Shown: positions 1 to 8,380 of the stretch, piece by piece
Position numbering within the stretch: the first letter of the stretch is position 1
Layout: every line of letters begins with the position of its first letter
Assembly (NCBI RefSeq): GCF_018613415.1
Contig: NZ_JAGGQG010000002.1
Coordinates: forward strand, 709,438 to 773,437
Length of the DNA stretch: 64,000 nucleotides
Reading direction: 5' to 3'
Source of the DNA: Bacillus sp. ISL-18
GTDB taxonomy: Bacteria > Bacillota > Bacilli > Bacillales > Cytobacillaceae
Program-made: the position numbers and the translations under genes
The notes under the pieces: generated by a model
Database searches by the model: none
The model's input: only the letters and a program-made list of their open reading frames with translations
What the model was told of the DNA's origin: nothing

Positions 1-150
1 TCCTCGGCGCTTAAGCGCCTGTTGAGTCTCCCCAGCCCCGTACTCCCGCAGGACTTTGAATTTGCATCCTTGAATCTGCCCACGCACGAAAGGAAATGCG
101 ATAGCATTTTCGAGGAGTCTTCGCCGTCTTCCGCTCCAATCAACGTGATA
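1..150 (-). repeat. Partial Bacillus-type GC-rich intergenic repeat
   Basis: Read on the minus strand this stretch starts with GTTGATTGGAGCGGAAG near 149-133, then has GACTCCT and, further on, a CCTGCGGGAGTACGGG segment and AGGCGCTTAAGCGCCGAGGA at 20-1. These blocks in this order are familiar to me as a dispersed non-coding repeat in many Bacillus genomes. The copy is interrupted by an AT-richer segment around 60-110 and runs off the left edge. No gene is seen here; spoVM, which sits left of rpmB in B. subtilis, is not inside the window. Confidence 0.55.
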
Positions 151-183
151 AAAAATCAACTATAACCCTTAACACAGCCTAAT

Positions 184-214
184 AAAAAAGAAAAAGCATC
201 CAATAATTGGATGC
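184..214 (-). terminator. Intrinsic terminator of rpmB
   Basis: Perfect stem GCATCCAA (196-203) with TTGGATGC (207-214), followed on the minus strand by a T-rich run (complement of the A-run at 184-195). It lies just downstream of the rpmB stop codon. Confidence 0.9.
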
Positions 215-223
215 TCGCATGTT

Positions 224-412
224 TTATACGCGTTCTACTTTACCAGATCTTAACGCTCTTGCAGAAACCCAAACACGCTTAGGCTTTCCGTCAACAAGAA
301 TACGTACTTTTTGTAGGTTAGCACCCCATGTACGCTTGTTAGCGTTCATAGCGTGAGAACGTGCGTTACCAGTGGTTGTTTTTCTTCCAGTTACTACACA
401 TTTACGTGGCAT
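224..412 (-). CDS. rpmB: 50S ribosomal protein L28
   Basis: Structural protein of the large ribosomal subunit. The 62-residue product has the usual L28 length and begins [20 protein letters not shown], with the paired CVVTGR and GNARSHA signatures of the family and a C-terminal [15 protein letters not shown]. This copy keeps only the first cysteine, so it is the zinc-independent type by inspection. It is the only minus-strand gene in the window, transcribed alone and divergently from yloU, as in B. subtilis. A strong AAGGAGGG site (complement of 420-428) precedes the ATG and a terminator follows. Confidence 0.98.
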   Translation of the reverse strand: MPRKCVVTGRKTTTGNARSHAMNANKRTWGANLQKVRILVDGKPKRVWVSARALRSGKVERV

Positions 413-518
413 TATGATTTCCCTCCTTAACTACCAAAAGCTTAGAACAACAGCTATAGATGTTCATTTGGATATAGAAAATTGTTATAAAAATTTTCTA
501 GACTTGAGATACTTTAAT

Positions 519-547
519 AATTTATCACACAACGTATCTGATTGCAA
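519..547 (-). promoter_or_regulatory. Candidate sigma-A promoter for rpmB
   Basis: On the minus strand: TTGCAA (547-542), 17-nt spacer, TAAATT (524-519). It would give a leader of roughly 100 nt before rpmB. Pattern match only. Confidence 0.4.
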
Positions 548-579
548 TACTTGTGGACAAACCTTTCAAGAAAAATTCC

Positions 580-609
580 TTGACATAGATATTTGGTGAA
601 AGCTCTTAT
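580..609 (+). promoter_or_regulatory. Candidate sigma-A promoter for yloU-fakA
   Basis: A perfect TTGACA at 580-585 is followed after 18 nt by a weak TCTTAT at 604-609. A second possible -10, TATAGT at 647-652, has no good -35 and lies in an inverted repeat (TTGACTATA 642-650, TGTAGTCAA 661-669). Confidence 0.4.
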
Positions 610-698
610 AGTATAAGGCAAGTATCGCTTTCAATATTGGATTGACTATAGTAAAATGACTGTAGTCAAAGAGCAATTATCCAAAGGGGGAACGATTC

Positions 699-1061
699 AT
701 GTCCATTGAATTGAAAACAAAGTACGGACAAATTGATATTTCAAATGAAGTAATTGCAACAATTGCCGGAGGAGCAGCAATTGAATGCTACGGAATTGTC
801 GGTATGGCCTCTAAAAACCAAATTAAAGATGGAATAACGGAAATACTACGAAAAGAAAACTTTACTCGCGGTGTAATTGTACGCCAAGAAAACGAGGCAT
901 TACATATTGATATGTACATTATTGTCAGCTATGGAACGAAAATTTCCGAAATTGCCCACAACGTGCAATCAAAGGTTAAATACACCCTCGATCAGACAGT
1001 TGGACTTGCCGTTGACTCGGTTAATATTTACGTTCAGGGAGTTCGTGTGACGAACACGTAA
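699..1061 (+). CDS. yloU: Asp23/Gls24 family (DUF322) protein YloU
   Basis: Small (120-residue) acidic-to-neutral protein of the Asp23 family, whose founding member is an abundant membrane-associated cell-envelope stress protein in staphylococci. The family pattern is visible: an early ISNEVIATIAGGAAIECYGIVGM segment and a late YTLDQTVGLAVDSVNIYVQGVRV segment. No signal peptide or membrane helix. It sits 15 bp upstream of fakA, the pairing seen in Bacillaceae generally, suggesting co-transcription and a shared envelope or lipid role, but the molecular function is not known. An AAAGGGGGAACG ribosome binding site supports the ATG. Confidence 0.93.
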   Translation: MSIELKTKYGQIDISNEVIATIAGGAAIECYGIVGMASKNQIKDGITEILRKENFTRGVIVRQENEALHIDMYIIVSYGTKISEIAHNVQSKVKYTLDQTVGLAVDSVNIYVQGVRVTNT

Positions 1062-1076
1062 TGAGGAGGAAAGTTT

Positions 1077-2759
1077 GTGTCAATAACTGTATTAGATGGA
1101 AAACGTTTCGCTGAGATGGTGATCCAAGGTGCCAACCATTTGTCTGCAAATGCCAAAATGGTTGATGCATTAAACGTTTTTCCTGTACCCGATGGTGATA
1201 CTGGTACCAATATGAATCTATCCATGACTTCCGGTGCAAAGGAAGTAAAAAATAATCGTCAAGAACATATTGGTAAAGTAGGATCAGCCCTTTCAAGGGG
1301 TTTGCTTATGGGAGCACGTGGAAATTCCGGGGTTATTCTCTCGCAATTATTCCGTGGTTTCTCAAAGGCAGTGGAGTCTAAAGCCGTCATTTCGGGAAGT
1401 GATTTTGCCCATGCCTTAGAAGCAGGAGTAGAAACAGCCTATAAAGCTGTTATGAAACCTGTTGAGGGGACCATTTTAACAGTGGCAAAAGATTCGGCAA
1501 AGAGCGCTGTAGCAGCTGCTCAAAAGTCAGAAGATATTATCTATATAATGGAAGAAGTTCTTAAAGAAGCTAAGGCATCGCTTAAACGGACACCAGATTT
1601 ACTACCGGTCCTAAAGGAAGTGGGCGTTGTGGATAGCGGCGGGCAGGGCCTTGTCTTTGTTTATGAAGGCTTTCTATCCCAATTAAAAGGGGAGAGTCTT
1701 CCTGAATCATCGGACTTACTGCCTTCCATGACGGAGCTGGTCAGTGCGGAACACCATAAAAGTGTTCAAGGACATATCAACACTGAAGATATTGTCTTTG
1801 GTTATTGCACTGAATTCATGGTTCGGTTTGAAGAGGAAAAGATCGCAAACCATCCGTTTAATGAAACGGCATTCCGTAATGATTTAAGTGAGTATGGTGA
1901 TTCCCTGTTGGTGATTGCAGATGAAGACGTGGTTAAAGTCCACATTCATTCGGAACAGCCTGGAGAAGTGCTCACCTATGGCCAGCGGTACGGCAATTTA
2001 ATCAACATGAAGATTGAAAACATGCGCCAGCAGCATACAAATATTGTTGGTGAGACACATGTGGCAACGAAATCTGAAGCTAGCCAAGCACCTAAAGAAA
2101 TGCAAGAATATGGAGTCGTTACAGTATCGATGGGCTCAGGGATTGCCGAGTTGTTCAAAAGTATTGGCGCACATGCTGTAATTGAAGGCGGCCAAACGAT
2201 GAACCCGAGTACAGAGGACATCGTGAAAGCGGTTAAAGATGTTCATGCGAAAAAGGTTTTCATTTTACCAAACAACAAGAACATTATCATGGCTGCTGAA
2301 CAAGCTAAAGACGTTGCCGATGAAGAGATCTATGTTATTCCTTCTAAGACGGTACCACAAGGATTAGCTTCGCTCTTAGCCTTCAATCCATCTGCAGCGG
2401 TTGACGAAAATGAAGCAGCAATGAAGGAAGCCTTAAATCACGTTAAATCCGGGCAAATCACTTTTGCTGTCCGTGATACCTCTATTGATGGCTTAGAAAT
2501 TGAAAAAGATGATTTCATGGGAATCTCCGAGGGGAAAATCGTGGTCAAAAGCAAAGATAAGGGAAAAGTAGCCGAAGACCTATTAGCGAAAATGCTTGAT
2601 GAGGATTCAGAAATTCTAACCATTATATACGGTGAAGATGTGACCGAAGAAGAAGTGGCTGTACTATCTTCATTTGTGGAAGAACATTATGAAGATGTTG
2701 AAATTGAAATCCATGATGGCGGGCAACCATTATATTCATATATCTTTTCAATTGAATAA
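1077..2759 (+). CDS. fakA: Fatty acid kinase catalytic subunit (DhaL/Dak2 domain), YloV
   Basis: ATP-dependent kinase that, with a fatty-acid-binding FakB (DegV family) partner, makes acyl-phosphate from exogenous or recycled fatty acids for PlsX/PlsY phospholipid synthesis. The N-terminal Dak2-type nucleotide domain carries PDGDTGTN at residues 38-45 with the Mg-binding aspartates, and GARGNSGVILSQ at 79-90. The middle and C-terminal (about 250-560) parts match the FakA C-terminal domains. Length 560 is usual for the family. The start is GTG, supported by GAGGAGGAAAG just upstream. It follows yloU by 15 bp. The plsX gene of the same pathway lies a few kilobases downstream. Confidence 0.94.
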   Translation: MSITVLDGKRFAEMVIQGANHLSANAKMVDALNVFPVPDGDTGTNMNLSMTSGAKEVKNNRQEHIGKVGSALSRGLLMGARGNSGVILSQLFRGFSKAVESKAVISGSDFAHALEAGVETAYKAVMKPVEGTILTVAKDSAKSAVAAAQKSEDIIYIMEEVLKEAKASLKRTPDLLPVLKEVGVVDSGGQGLVFVYEGFLSQLKGESLPESSDLLPSMTELVSAEHHKSVQGHINTEDIVFGYCTEFMVRFEEEKIANHPFNETAFRNDLSEYGDSLLVIADEDVVKVHIHSEQPGEVLTYGQRYGNLINMKIENMRQQHTNIVGETHVATKSEASQAPKEMQEYGVVTVSMGSGIAELFKSIGAHAVIEGGQTMNPSTEDIVKAVKDVHAKKVFILPNNKNIIMAAEQAKDVADEEIYVIPSKTVPQGLASLLAFNPSAAVDENEAAMKEALNHVKSGQITFAVRDTSIDGLEIEKDDFMGISEGKIVVKSKDKGKVAEDLLAKMLDEDSEILTIIYGEDVTEEEVAVLSSFVEEHYEDVEIEIHDGGQPLYSYIFSIE

Positions 2760-2773
2760 GAAACAGCTAAAAT

Positions 2774-2810
2774 AGAAGGGGGGCCATTTTGGTCTTTCCC
2801 TTCTTTTTTT
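2774..2810 (+). terminator. Intrinsic terminator of yloU-fakA
   Basis: Stem AGAAGGG (2774-2780) with CCCTTCT (2798-2804), an inner GGCC/GGTC pairing, then a T run. Confidence 0.85.
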
Positions 2811-2825
2811 GCCTAAAAACGGATT

Positions 2826-2845
2826 CGTTTTCCCAAGGGAAACCG
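2826..2845 (+). promoter_or_regulatory. Operator-like dyad upstream of sdaAB
   Basis: CGTTTTCCC (2826-2834), AA, GGGAAACCG (2837-2845): arms of nine with one mismatch, directly before TAATAT/TAAGAT sequences that could act as a -10 (2846-2856). The two-base centre fits a protein-binding site better than an RNA hairpin. The cognate regulator is unknown. Confidence 0.4.
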
Positions 2846-2883
2846 TAATATAAGATAGAACGACACTAAGGGAGAGAAACCTA

Positions 2884-3546
2884 ATGAAATATAGAAGTGT
2901 GTTCGATATCATTGGTCCGGTTATGATTGGACCATCCAGTTCTCATACAGCTGGTGCTGCGAGAATCGGAAGAGTGGCAAGAAGCTTATTCGGCAGAGAA
3001 CCGAAATGGGCCAATATTTCGTTATATGGCTCATTTGCTAAAACATATAAAGGCCATGGTACAGACGTAGCCCTAGTTGGCGGACTACTTGATTTTGATA
3101 CAGACGATACGAGAATTATTGATGCTATTGATATCGCTAAACAAAAAGGAATGAAGCTTCGTTTTATTGAAGAAGATGCTGTAACAGATCACCCAAACAC
3201 AGCAAGGGTTATTATTGGAGATCATAACGGCGAATTGGAATTGGTAGGGATCTCAATTGGTGGTGGGAAAATTGAGATTATTGAACTAAACGGCTTTCAA
3301 TTAAAGCTTTCAGGAAACCATCCAGCGATTTTAGTTGTTCATAATGATCGTTTTGGGGCGATAGCCAGTGTGGCGAATATCCTCGCTAAATACGAACTTA
3401 ATATCGGTCATATGGAGGTTGCCCGCAAAGATGTTGGTAAAATGGCGCTGATGACAATTGAAGTAGACCAAAATATTGATAATAAAATTCTTACAGAACT
3501 CGAACAGCTTCCGAACATACTAAAAGTAACAAAGATTGTAGAATGA
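2884..3546 (+). CDS. sdaAB: L-serine dehydratase, iron-sulfur-dependent, beta subunit
   Basis: Beta subunit of the oxygen-sensitive [4Fe-4S] L-serine dehydratase, which deaminates L-serine to pyruvate and ammonia in the cytosol. The N-terminal domain shows IGPSSSHTAGAARIG at about residues 15-29, the hallmark of the family. A C-terminal ACT regulatory domain starts near residue 148 (HPAILVVHNDRFGAIASV). At 220 residues it matches the two-subunit Bacillus enzyme. The alpha subunit follows in the same direction. An inverted repeat lies upstream of its start. Confidence 0.97.
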   Translation: MKYRSVFDIIGPVMIGPSSSHTAGAARIGRVARSLFGREPKWANISLYGSFAKTYKGHGTDVALVGGLLDFDTDDTRIIDAIDIAKQKGMKLRFIEEDAVTDHPNTARVIIGDHNGELELVGISIGGGKIEIIELNGFQLKLSGNHPAILVVHNDRFGAIASVANILAKYELNIGHMEVARKDVGKMALMTIEVDQNIDNKILTELEQLPNILKVTKIVE

Positions 3547-3614
3547 TGCAAAAGCGGGAAGTCTAGGCGTTAATGCTTGCTGTGAGATTATATAAAAGTG
3601 AGAGGGGATTGTTT

Positions 3615-4499
3615 GTGTTTCGTAATGTCGCTGAATTAGTGGAATTGGCCAATAGTCAAAATAAAAAAATATCAGATATCATGGTTGAGCAAGAAGTGAC
3701 TGTTACTGGCCGGACAAGGGAAGAAGTTCTTTCGTTTATGGACCGGAATTTAACAGTTATGGAGCAAGCAGTCGAGAGAGGCTTAAAAGGGGTTACTTCT
3801 CACTCAGGCTTAACTGGCGGAGATGCGGTTCTTATGCAAGCCTACATCGAAAAGGGCAATTTTTTAACGGGTGAAACGATTCTTGATGCGGTAAGTAAAG
3901 CGGTAGCTACAAATGAAGTGAATGCAGCTATGGGGACTATTTGTGCTACGCCGACCGCAGGCTCAGCAGGAGTGGTTCCAGGAACCTTGTTCGCCGTGAC
4001 AAAAAAGCTCAACCCAACCAGAGAGCAAATGATTGCCTTTTTGTTTACCGCTGGTGCTTTCGGATTTGTGGTCGCTAATAATGCGTCCATTTCAGGAGCA
4101 GCCGGGGGCTGTCAAGCAGAGGTTGGATCCGCTGCAGGAATGGCGGCGGCGGCAATCGTTGAAATGGCAGGCGGTACTCCAAACCAGTGTGCGGAGGCAA
4201 TGGCCATCACCCTAAAGAACATGCTTGGATTGGTCTGTGATCCGGTAGCTGGTCTTGTCGAGGTTCCTTGTGTGAAACGGAATGCGATGGGAGCAGCCAA
4301 TGCAATGGTAGCGGCAGATATGGCTTTAGCTGGAATAACAAGCCGTATCCCATGTGATGAAGTAATCGACGCTATGTATCGAATCGGGCAATCAATGCCG
4401 ACAGCCTTAAAAGAAACAGCGCAGGGAGGGTTGGCGGCTACACCGACAGGTCGTAGGCTAGAGGCTAAAATCTTCGGTATACCGCTCAAAGAAAAGTGA
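3615..4499 (+). CDS. sdaAA: L-serine dehydratase, iron-sulfur-dependent, alpha subunit
   Basis: Catalytic alpha subunit carrying the labile [4Fe-4S] cluster; GGCQAEVGSAAGM and CDPVAGLVEVPCVKRN contain conserved cysteines of the cluster-binding type. I choose the GTG at 3615 (product begins VFRNVAELVELA), because family members start there and a GAGAGGGGA site lies upstream; an in-frame ATG at 3573 would add 14 residues unrelated to the family. The 294-residue product is of normal length. It is 68 bp after sdaAB, and its stop overlaps the recG start by 4 bp (GTGA). Confidence 0.96.
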   Translation: MFRNVAELVELANSQNKKISDIMVEQEVTVTGRTREEVLSFMDRNLTVMEQAVERGLKGVTSHSGLTGGDAVLMQAYIEKGNFLTGETILDAVSKAVATNEVNAAMGTICATPTAGSAGVVPGTLFAVTKKLNPTREQMIAFLFTAGAFGFVVANNASISGAAGGCQAEVGSAAGMAAAAIVEMAGGTPNQCAEAMAITLKNMLGLVCDPVAGLVEVPCVKRNAMGAANAMVAADMALAGITSRIPCDEVIDAMYRIGQSMPTALKETAQGGLAATPTGRRLEAKIFGIPLKEK

Positions 4500-6544
4500 G
4501 TTCAGAACTAAATCAATCCATAACCGCCTTAAAAGGAATAGGGCAAGAAACGGCTGAATCTTTTGCGGAAATGAGGATCTATACAATCCGTGATTTATTA
4601 GAATACTTTCCATACCGATATGAAGATTACTCCCTTAAGGATTTAACCGAAGTACAGCATGATGAGAAAGTGACAGTAGAAGGGAAGGTTCATAGTGAGC
4701 CTTCTCTTAACTATTATGGAAGAAAAAAATCGAAGCTGACTATTCGGCTTTTTGTCGGTGCATATCTAATAAAAGTAGTCTTTTTTAATCAGCCCTATTT
4801 AAAAAATAAAATCAATATGAATGAAACGATTACGGTAACAGGAAAATGGGATGCCCATCGGCAAACGATAACAGCCAATGAAATGCAAACAGGCCCTAAC
4901 ACAAAAGCAAACGACTTTGAACCTGTTTACTCATTAAGAGGCAAAGTGACCACCAAAGGAATGCGAAAATTTATCCATCTTGCCTTCCAACAATATGGAC
5001 AGCAGATCGAGGAGACCTTACCGGAAACGTTTCTGAAAAAATATCGCCTGATGGGCAAACGGGATGCGCTAAAAATCATGCACTTTCCGAATAGTCCAGC
5101 GGAAGTTAAGCAAGCAAGAAGGCGGTTTGTTTATGAAGAATTTCTTTTGTTTCAGTTGAAAATGCAGGCATTAAGGAAATTTGAACGCGAGCATTCACCA
5201 GGGATCAAACAAAAATATGATTTGGCCAAATTAATGGAGCTCATCGATAGTCTTCCTTTCCCATTAACAAATGCCCAAAAGAAAGTGGTTAATGAAATAT
5301 TAGCAGATTTAAAATCTCCCTACCATATGAATCGGCTGCTCCAAGGCGATGTAGGCTCCGGTAAAACGGTTGTAGCCGCCATCGGTCTTTTTGCAACGGT
5401 TACAGCCGGCTATCAGGGAGCATTGATGGTGCCAACGGAAATACTGGCAGAACAGCACGCAGAATCGTTAAAGACTATGTTAGAACCCGTTAAGGTAAGA
5501 TGTGAGCTATTAACCAGCTCCGTTAAAGGTAAGCAGAGACGAGAAATCCTTCAAGAACTAAAAGAAGGAAAGGTAGATATCTTAATTGGAACCCATGCAC
5601 TAATCCAGAATGAGGTAACATTTAACAAGCTTGGCTTTGTGATTACAGATGAGCAGCACCGCTTCGGGGTTGAGCAGCGGAGAATTTTACGTGAAAAGGG
5701 TGAAAATCCTGATGTCTTGTTTATGACTGCTACCCCAATTCCTCGGACCCTTGCCATTACGGTTTTTGGAGAGATGGATGTTTCCATCATTGACGAAATG
5801 CCGGCAGGAAGAAAATCAATCGAGACCTATTGGGCAAAACCAGATATGCTAGAAAGAGTCCTTGGGTTTATTGAAAAGGAATTGAGGAAAGGTCATCAGG
5901 CCTATGTGATCTGTCCGCTCATAGAGGAGTCAGAAAAGCTGGACGTTCAAAATGCGATTGATGTTCATACCACTTTAAGCCACTTTTTTCAAAATCGCTT
6001 TCAAGTCGGCCTGATGCATGGCCGTTTATCATCAGAGGAGAAAGATTCAGTGATGAAGGCATTTAGTGAAAATGTGGTTCAAGTCCTTGTTTCTACCACT
6101 GTTGTCGAGGTGGGAGTCAATGTTCCTAATGCGACCATGATGGTTATTTATGATGCTGAGCGGTTTGGTCTTTCGCAATTGCATCAGCTGCGGGGCCGTG
6201 TTGGCCGTGGGAGTGCGCAATCCTATTGTGTACTGCTGGCAAATCCAAAAACAGAAGTTGGCCAGGAAAGAATGCGGATTATGACCGAAACCAATGATGG
6301 GTTTGTTTTAAGTGAAAAGGATTTAGAGCTAAGAGGCCCTGGCGACTTCTTTGGCAAAAAACAAAGTGGGGTCCCCGAGTTTAAGGTGGCCGATATGGTC
6401 CATGATTATCGGGCCCTAGAAACAGCCAGAAGTGATGCGAGTATGTTGATTAGTTCAGAGCTTTTTTGGACAGACCTCGAATATCAATATCTAAGAGATC
6501 AAATTAAAGAATCTGGTGTATTAGAAGGGGAAAAACTAGATTAA
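4496..6544 (+). CDS. recG: ATP-dependent DNA helicase RecG
   Basis: Branch-migrating helicase that regresses stalled replication forks and processes recombination intermediates. Order: N-terminal wedge/OB region (about 1-200), superfamily 2 helicase core with Walker A GDVGSGKT at 284-291, DEQH at 385-388, MTATPIPRTLAI after it, and the C-terminal QLHQLRGRVGRG box followed by the TRG-type motif region. At 682 residues it has full length. The GTG start overlaps the sdaAA stop by 4 bp, so the two are translationally coupled. Confidence 0.98.
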   Translation: MSSELNQSITALKGIGQETAESFAEMRIYTIRDLLEYFPYRYEDYSLKDLTEVQHDEKVTVEGKVHSEPSLNYYGRKKSKLTIRLFVGAYLIKVVFFNQPYLKNKINMNETITVTGKWDAHRQTITANEMQTGPNTKANDFEPVYSLRGKVTTKGMRKFIHLAFQQYGQQIEETLPETFLKKYRLMGKRDALKIMHFPNSPAEVKQARRRFVYEEFLLFQLKMQALRKFEREHSPGIKQKYDLAKLMELIDSLPFPLTNAQKKVVNEILADLKSPYHMNRLLQGDVGSGKTVVAAIGLFATVTAGYQGALMVPTEILAEQHAESLKTMLEPVKVRCELLTSSVKGKQRREILQELKEGKVDILIGTHALIQNEVTFNKLGFVITDEQHRFGVEQRRILREKGENPDVLFMTATPIPRTLAITVFGEMDVSIIDEMPAGRKSIETYWAKPDMLERVLGFIEKELRKGHQAYVICPLIEESEKLDVQNAIDVHTTLSHFFQNRFQVGLMHGRLSSEEKDSVMKAFSENVVQVLVSTTVVEVGVNVPNATMMVIYDAERFGLSQLHQLRGRVGRGSAQSYCVLLANPKTEVGQERMRIMTETNDGFVLSEKDLELRGPGDFFGKKQSGVPEFKVADMVHDYRALETARSDASMLISSELFWTDLEYQYLRDQIKESGVLEGEKLD

Positions 6545-6582
6545 ATCTGTAGAATTTTCTGGCTGCCTCCTAACCGTATCCT

Positions 6583-6698
6583 AGTGCCCGGCAACACGGT
6601 GCGATCCTTTGTAAATCGGGCACTTCTGAAACTTCTTTGAACATATCCAGCTCCGGCGCCCGGCGACTAGTGTACTTCACTAAACGGGCGCTTCCCTT
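6583..6698 (+). terminator. Two tandem hairpins after recG, repeat-derived
   Basis: First stem AGTGCCCG (6583-6590) with CGGGCACT (6617-6624). Second stem GCGCCCG (6656-6662) with CGGGCGC (6685-6691) and an inner TAGTG/CACTA, followed by a pyrimidine-rich CTTCCCTTTTCTTTT. The second, with CCAGCTCCGGCGCC on its left, resembles the long palindromic repeats elsewhere in this window. It probably also ends the sda-recG transcript. Confidence 0.6.
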
Positions 6699-6716
6699 TT
6701 CTTTTGTATTTTAATC

Positions 6717-6745
6717 TTGCAATCTGCTTTTTTAAATTTTATACT
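6717..6745 (+). promoter_or_regulatory. Sigma-A promoter of the fapR operon
   Basis: TTGCAA (6717-6722), 17-nt spacer, TATACT (6740-6745). The FapR operator begins 5 bp after the -10, covering the expected transcription start. Confidence 0.8.
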
Positions 6746-6749
6746 ACTC

Positions 6750-6766
6750 TTAGTACCTAGTCATAA
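6750..6766 (+). promoter_or_regulatory. FapR operator
   Basis: The 17-bp sequence TTAGTACCTAGTCATAA is an imperfect dyad and agrees with the known FapR box (TTAGTACC core). Its position on the transcription start predicts autorepression by FapR relieved by malonyl-CoA or malonyl-ACP. Confidence 0.88.
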
Positions 6767-6789
6767 GAGCTCGGACGGTGTGAAAAATC

Positions 6790-7353
6790 ATGAGAAGAAG
6801 CAAAAAGGATCGACAACAATTATTGACTTCTACAATTAAAGAGAATCCATTTATTACAGATGAGGAATTAGCGGAAAAATTTCAAGTTAGTGTACAGACC
6901 ATTCGTCTGGATCGTTTGGAGCTATCGATACCGGAATTGCGGGAACGAATTAAAAACGTTGCTGAGAAACGGTTTGAAGATGAAGTCCGTTCCTTACCGT
7001 TAGAAGAAGTAATTGGGGAAATTATTCATATAGAATTAGACCAGAATGCCATCTCTATTTTTGATGTAAAAAAAGAACATGTGTTCAAGCGCAATAATAT
7101 TGCACGCGGACATCATGTTTTTGCTCAAGCGAATTCTCTTGCCGTTGCTGTCATTAATGATGAATTGGCCTTAACAGCAAAAGCCAATATTCAATATATC
7201 CGGTCGGTAAATTTAAATGAACGGGTAATTGCCAAAGCAAAGGTAGCCAAAATAGAGGATACAGGGAGAACGTTTGTAGAAGTACATAGTTTTGTCAATA
7301 ATGAACTGGTTTTTACCGGAGAATTTGAAATGTACCGTTCGAAAAATAATTAA
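6790..7353 (+). CDS. fapR: Transcriptional repressor of fatty acid and phospholipid synthesis, FapR
   Basis: Malonyl-CoA-sensing repressor of the type II fatty acid synthesis regulon. The N-terminal helix-turn-helix is visible at about residues 1-50 ([13 protein letters not shown]...[22 protein letters not shown]), and the remainder fits the hot-dog effector domain ([35 protein letters not shown]). Length 187 is normal. It heads plsX-fabD-fabG and has a FapR box on its own promoter. Gene order fapR-plsX-fabD-fabG-acpP is that of B. subtilis. Confidence 0.97.
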   Translation: MRRSKKDRQQLLTSTIKENPFITDEELAEKFQVSVQTIRLDRLELSIPELRERIKNVAEKRFEDEVRSLPLEEVIGEIIHIELDQNAISIFDVKKEHVFKRNNIARGHHVFAQANSLAVAVINDELALTAKANIQYIRSVNLNERVIAKAKVAKIEDTGRTFVEVHSFVNNELVFTGEFEMYRSKNN

Positions 7354-7365
7354 GGGATGAGACAT

Positions 7366-8361
7366 ATGAAAATAGCAATCGATGCAATGGGCGGAGATCA
7401 TGCCCCAAAAGAAGTAGTATTAGGTGCAATGAAGGCTGTTCAGTCCTTTTCTGATATACATATTACCCTTGTTGGGGACGAAAACAAAATCAATGAAACA
7501 CTTAACGGACACGAAAGAATCTCTGTTATACATACCACGGAAGTGATTCTTGGCACAGATGAGCCAGTAAGAGCAGTTCGCCGGAAAAAAGATGCCTCGA
7601 TGGTGTTAGCAGCTAAACAAGTGGTTGATGGATTAGCTGACGCATGCATCTCAGCGGGGAATACGGGAGCATTAATGGCAGCGGGATTATTTGTAGTCGG
7701 ACGAATAGAAGGAATTGACAGGCCGGCCCTAGCGCCGACTTTACCAACCATTGGAGGGGAAGGCTTTCTCCTTTTAGATGTTGGGGCAAATGCCGACGCC
7801 AAGCCGGAACATTTAGTACAATATGCGATTATGGGTTCCATTTATAGTGAAAAGGTTAGAGGTATTAATCAGCCAAGAGTCGGGCTTTTAAATATCGGAA
7901 CAGAAGAAAAAAAAGGTAATGAACTGACAAAAAACACGTTCGCTTTATTGAAAAACAGTAATCTGAATTTTGTTGGTAATGTCGAGGCACGTGATTTACT
8001 AGATGGCGTTGCGGACGTTGTGGTGACGGATGGCTTCACAGGTAATATGGTGTTAAAAACACTTGAAGGTACTGCACTATCAATGTTTAAAATGCTAAAA
8101 ACGGCTTTAATGGGCAGCTTTACAAGTAAACTGGCTGCAGCCGTTCTAAAACCGAATCTAAAGACTTTAAAAAATACAATGGACTATTCAGAATATGGCG
8201 GGGCTGCCCTTTTTGGGTTAAAAGCACCTGTCATTAAGGCACATGGCTCTTCAAACGCCCAAGCCATCTTTAGTGCAATTAGGCAGACAAGGGAAATGGT
8301 CGGAAACGATGTGGTCCAATTAATTCAAAAAGCAGTTGAACAGTCAGATGCTGTTAAATAA
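7366..8361 (+). CDS. plsX: Phosphate acyltransferase PlsX
   Basis: Converts acyl-ACP to acyl-phosphate, the donor used by PlsY to acylate glycerol-3-phosphate; peripheral membrane enzyme. The product begins [14 protein letters not shown], the family signature, so I use the ATG at 7366; an in-frame ATG nine bases earlier (7357) overlaps the likely AAGGGATGAG ribosome binding site. The 331-residue protein contains [12 protein letters not shown] and [12 protein letters not shown] motifs. It lies 12 bp after fapR and 19 bp before fabD. Confidence 0.97.
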   Translation: MKIAIDAMGGDHAPKEVVLGAMKAVQSFSDIHITLVGDENKINETLNGHERISVIHTTEVILGTDEPVRAVRRKKDASMVLAAKQVVDGLADACISAGNTGALMAAGLFVVGRIEGIDRPALAPTLPTIGGEGFLLLDVGANADAKPEHLVQYAIMGSIYSEKVRGINQPRVGLLNIGTEEKKGNELTKNTFALLKNSNLNFVGNVEARDLLDGVADVVVTDGFTGNMVLKTLEGTALSMFKMLKTALMGSFTSKLAAAVLKPNLKTLKNTMDYSEYGGAALFGLKAPVIKAHGSSNAQAIFSAIRQTREMVGNDVVQLIQKAVEQSDAVK

Positions 8362-8380
8362 TAACGATTGAGGTGTTGAA

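Noticed and set aside
1-223. spoVM expected beside rpmB
   Set aside because: No 26-codon SpoVM-like frame is in the first 223 bases; that space is repeat sequence, and the gene may lie further left.
372-599. 75-residue plus-strand open frame overlapping rpmB
   Set aside because: Begins inside rpmB on the other strand, lacks a ribosome binding site and resembles no family; crosses the divergent promoter region.
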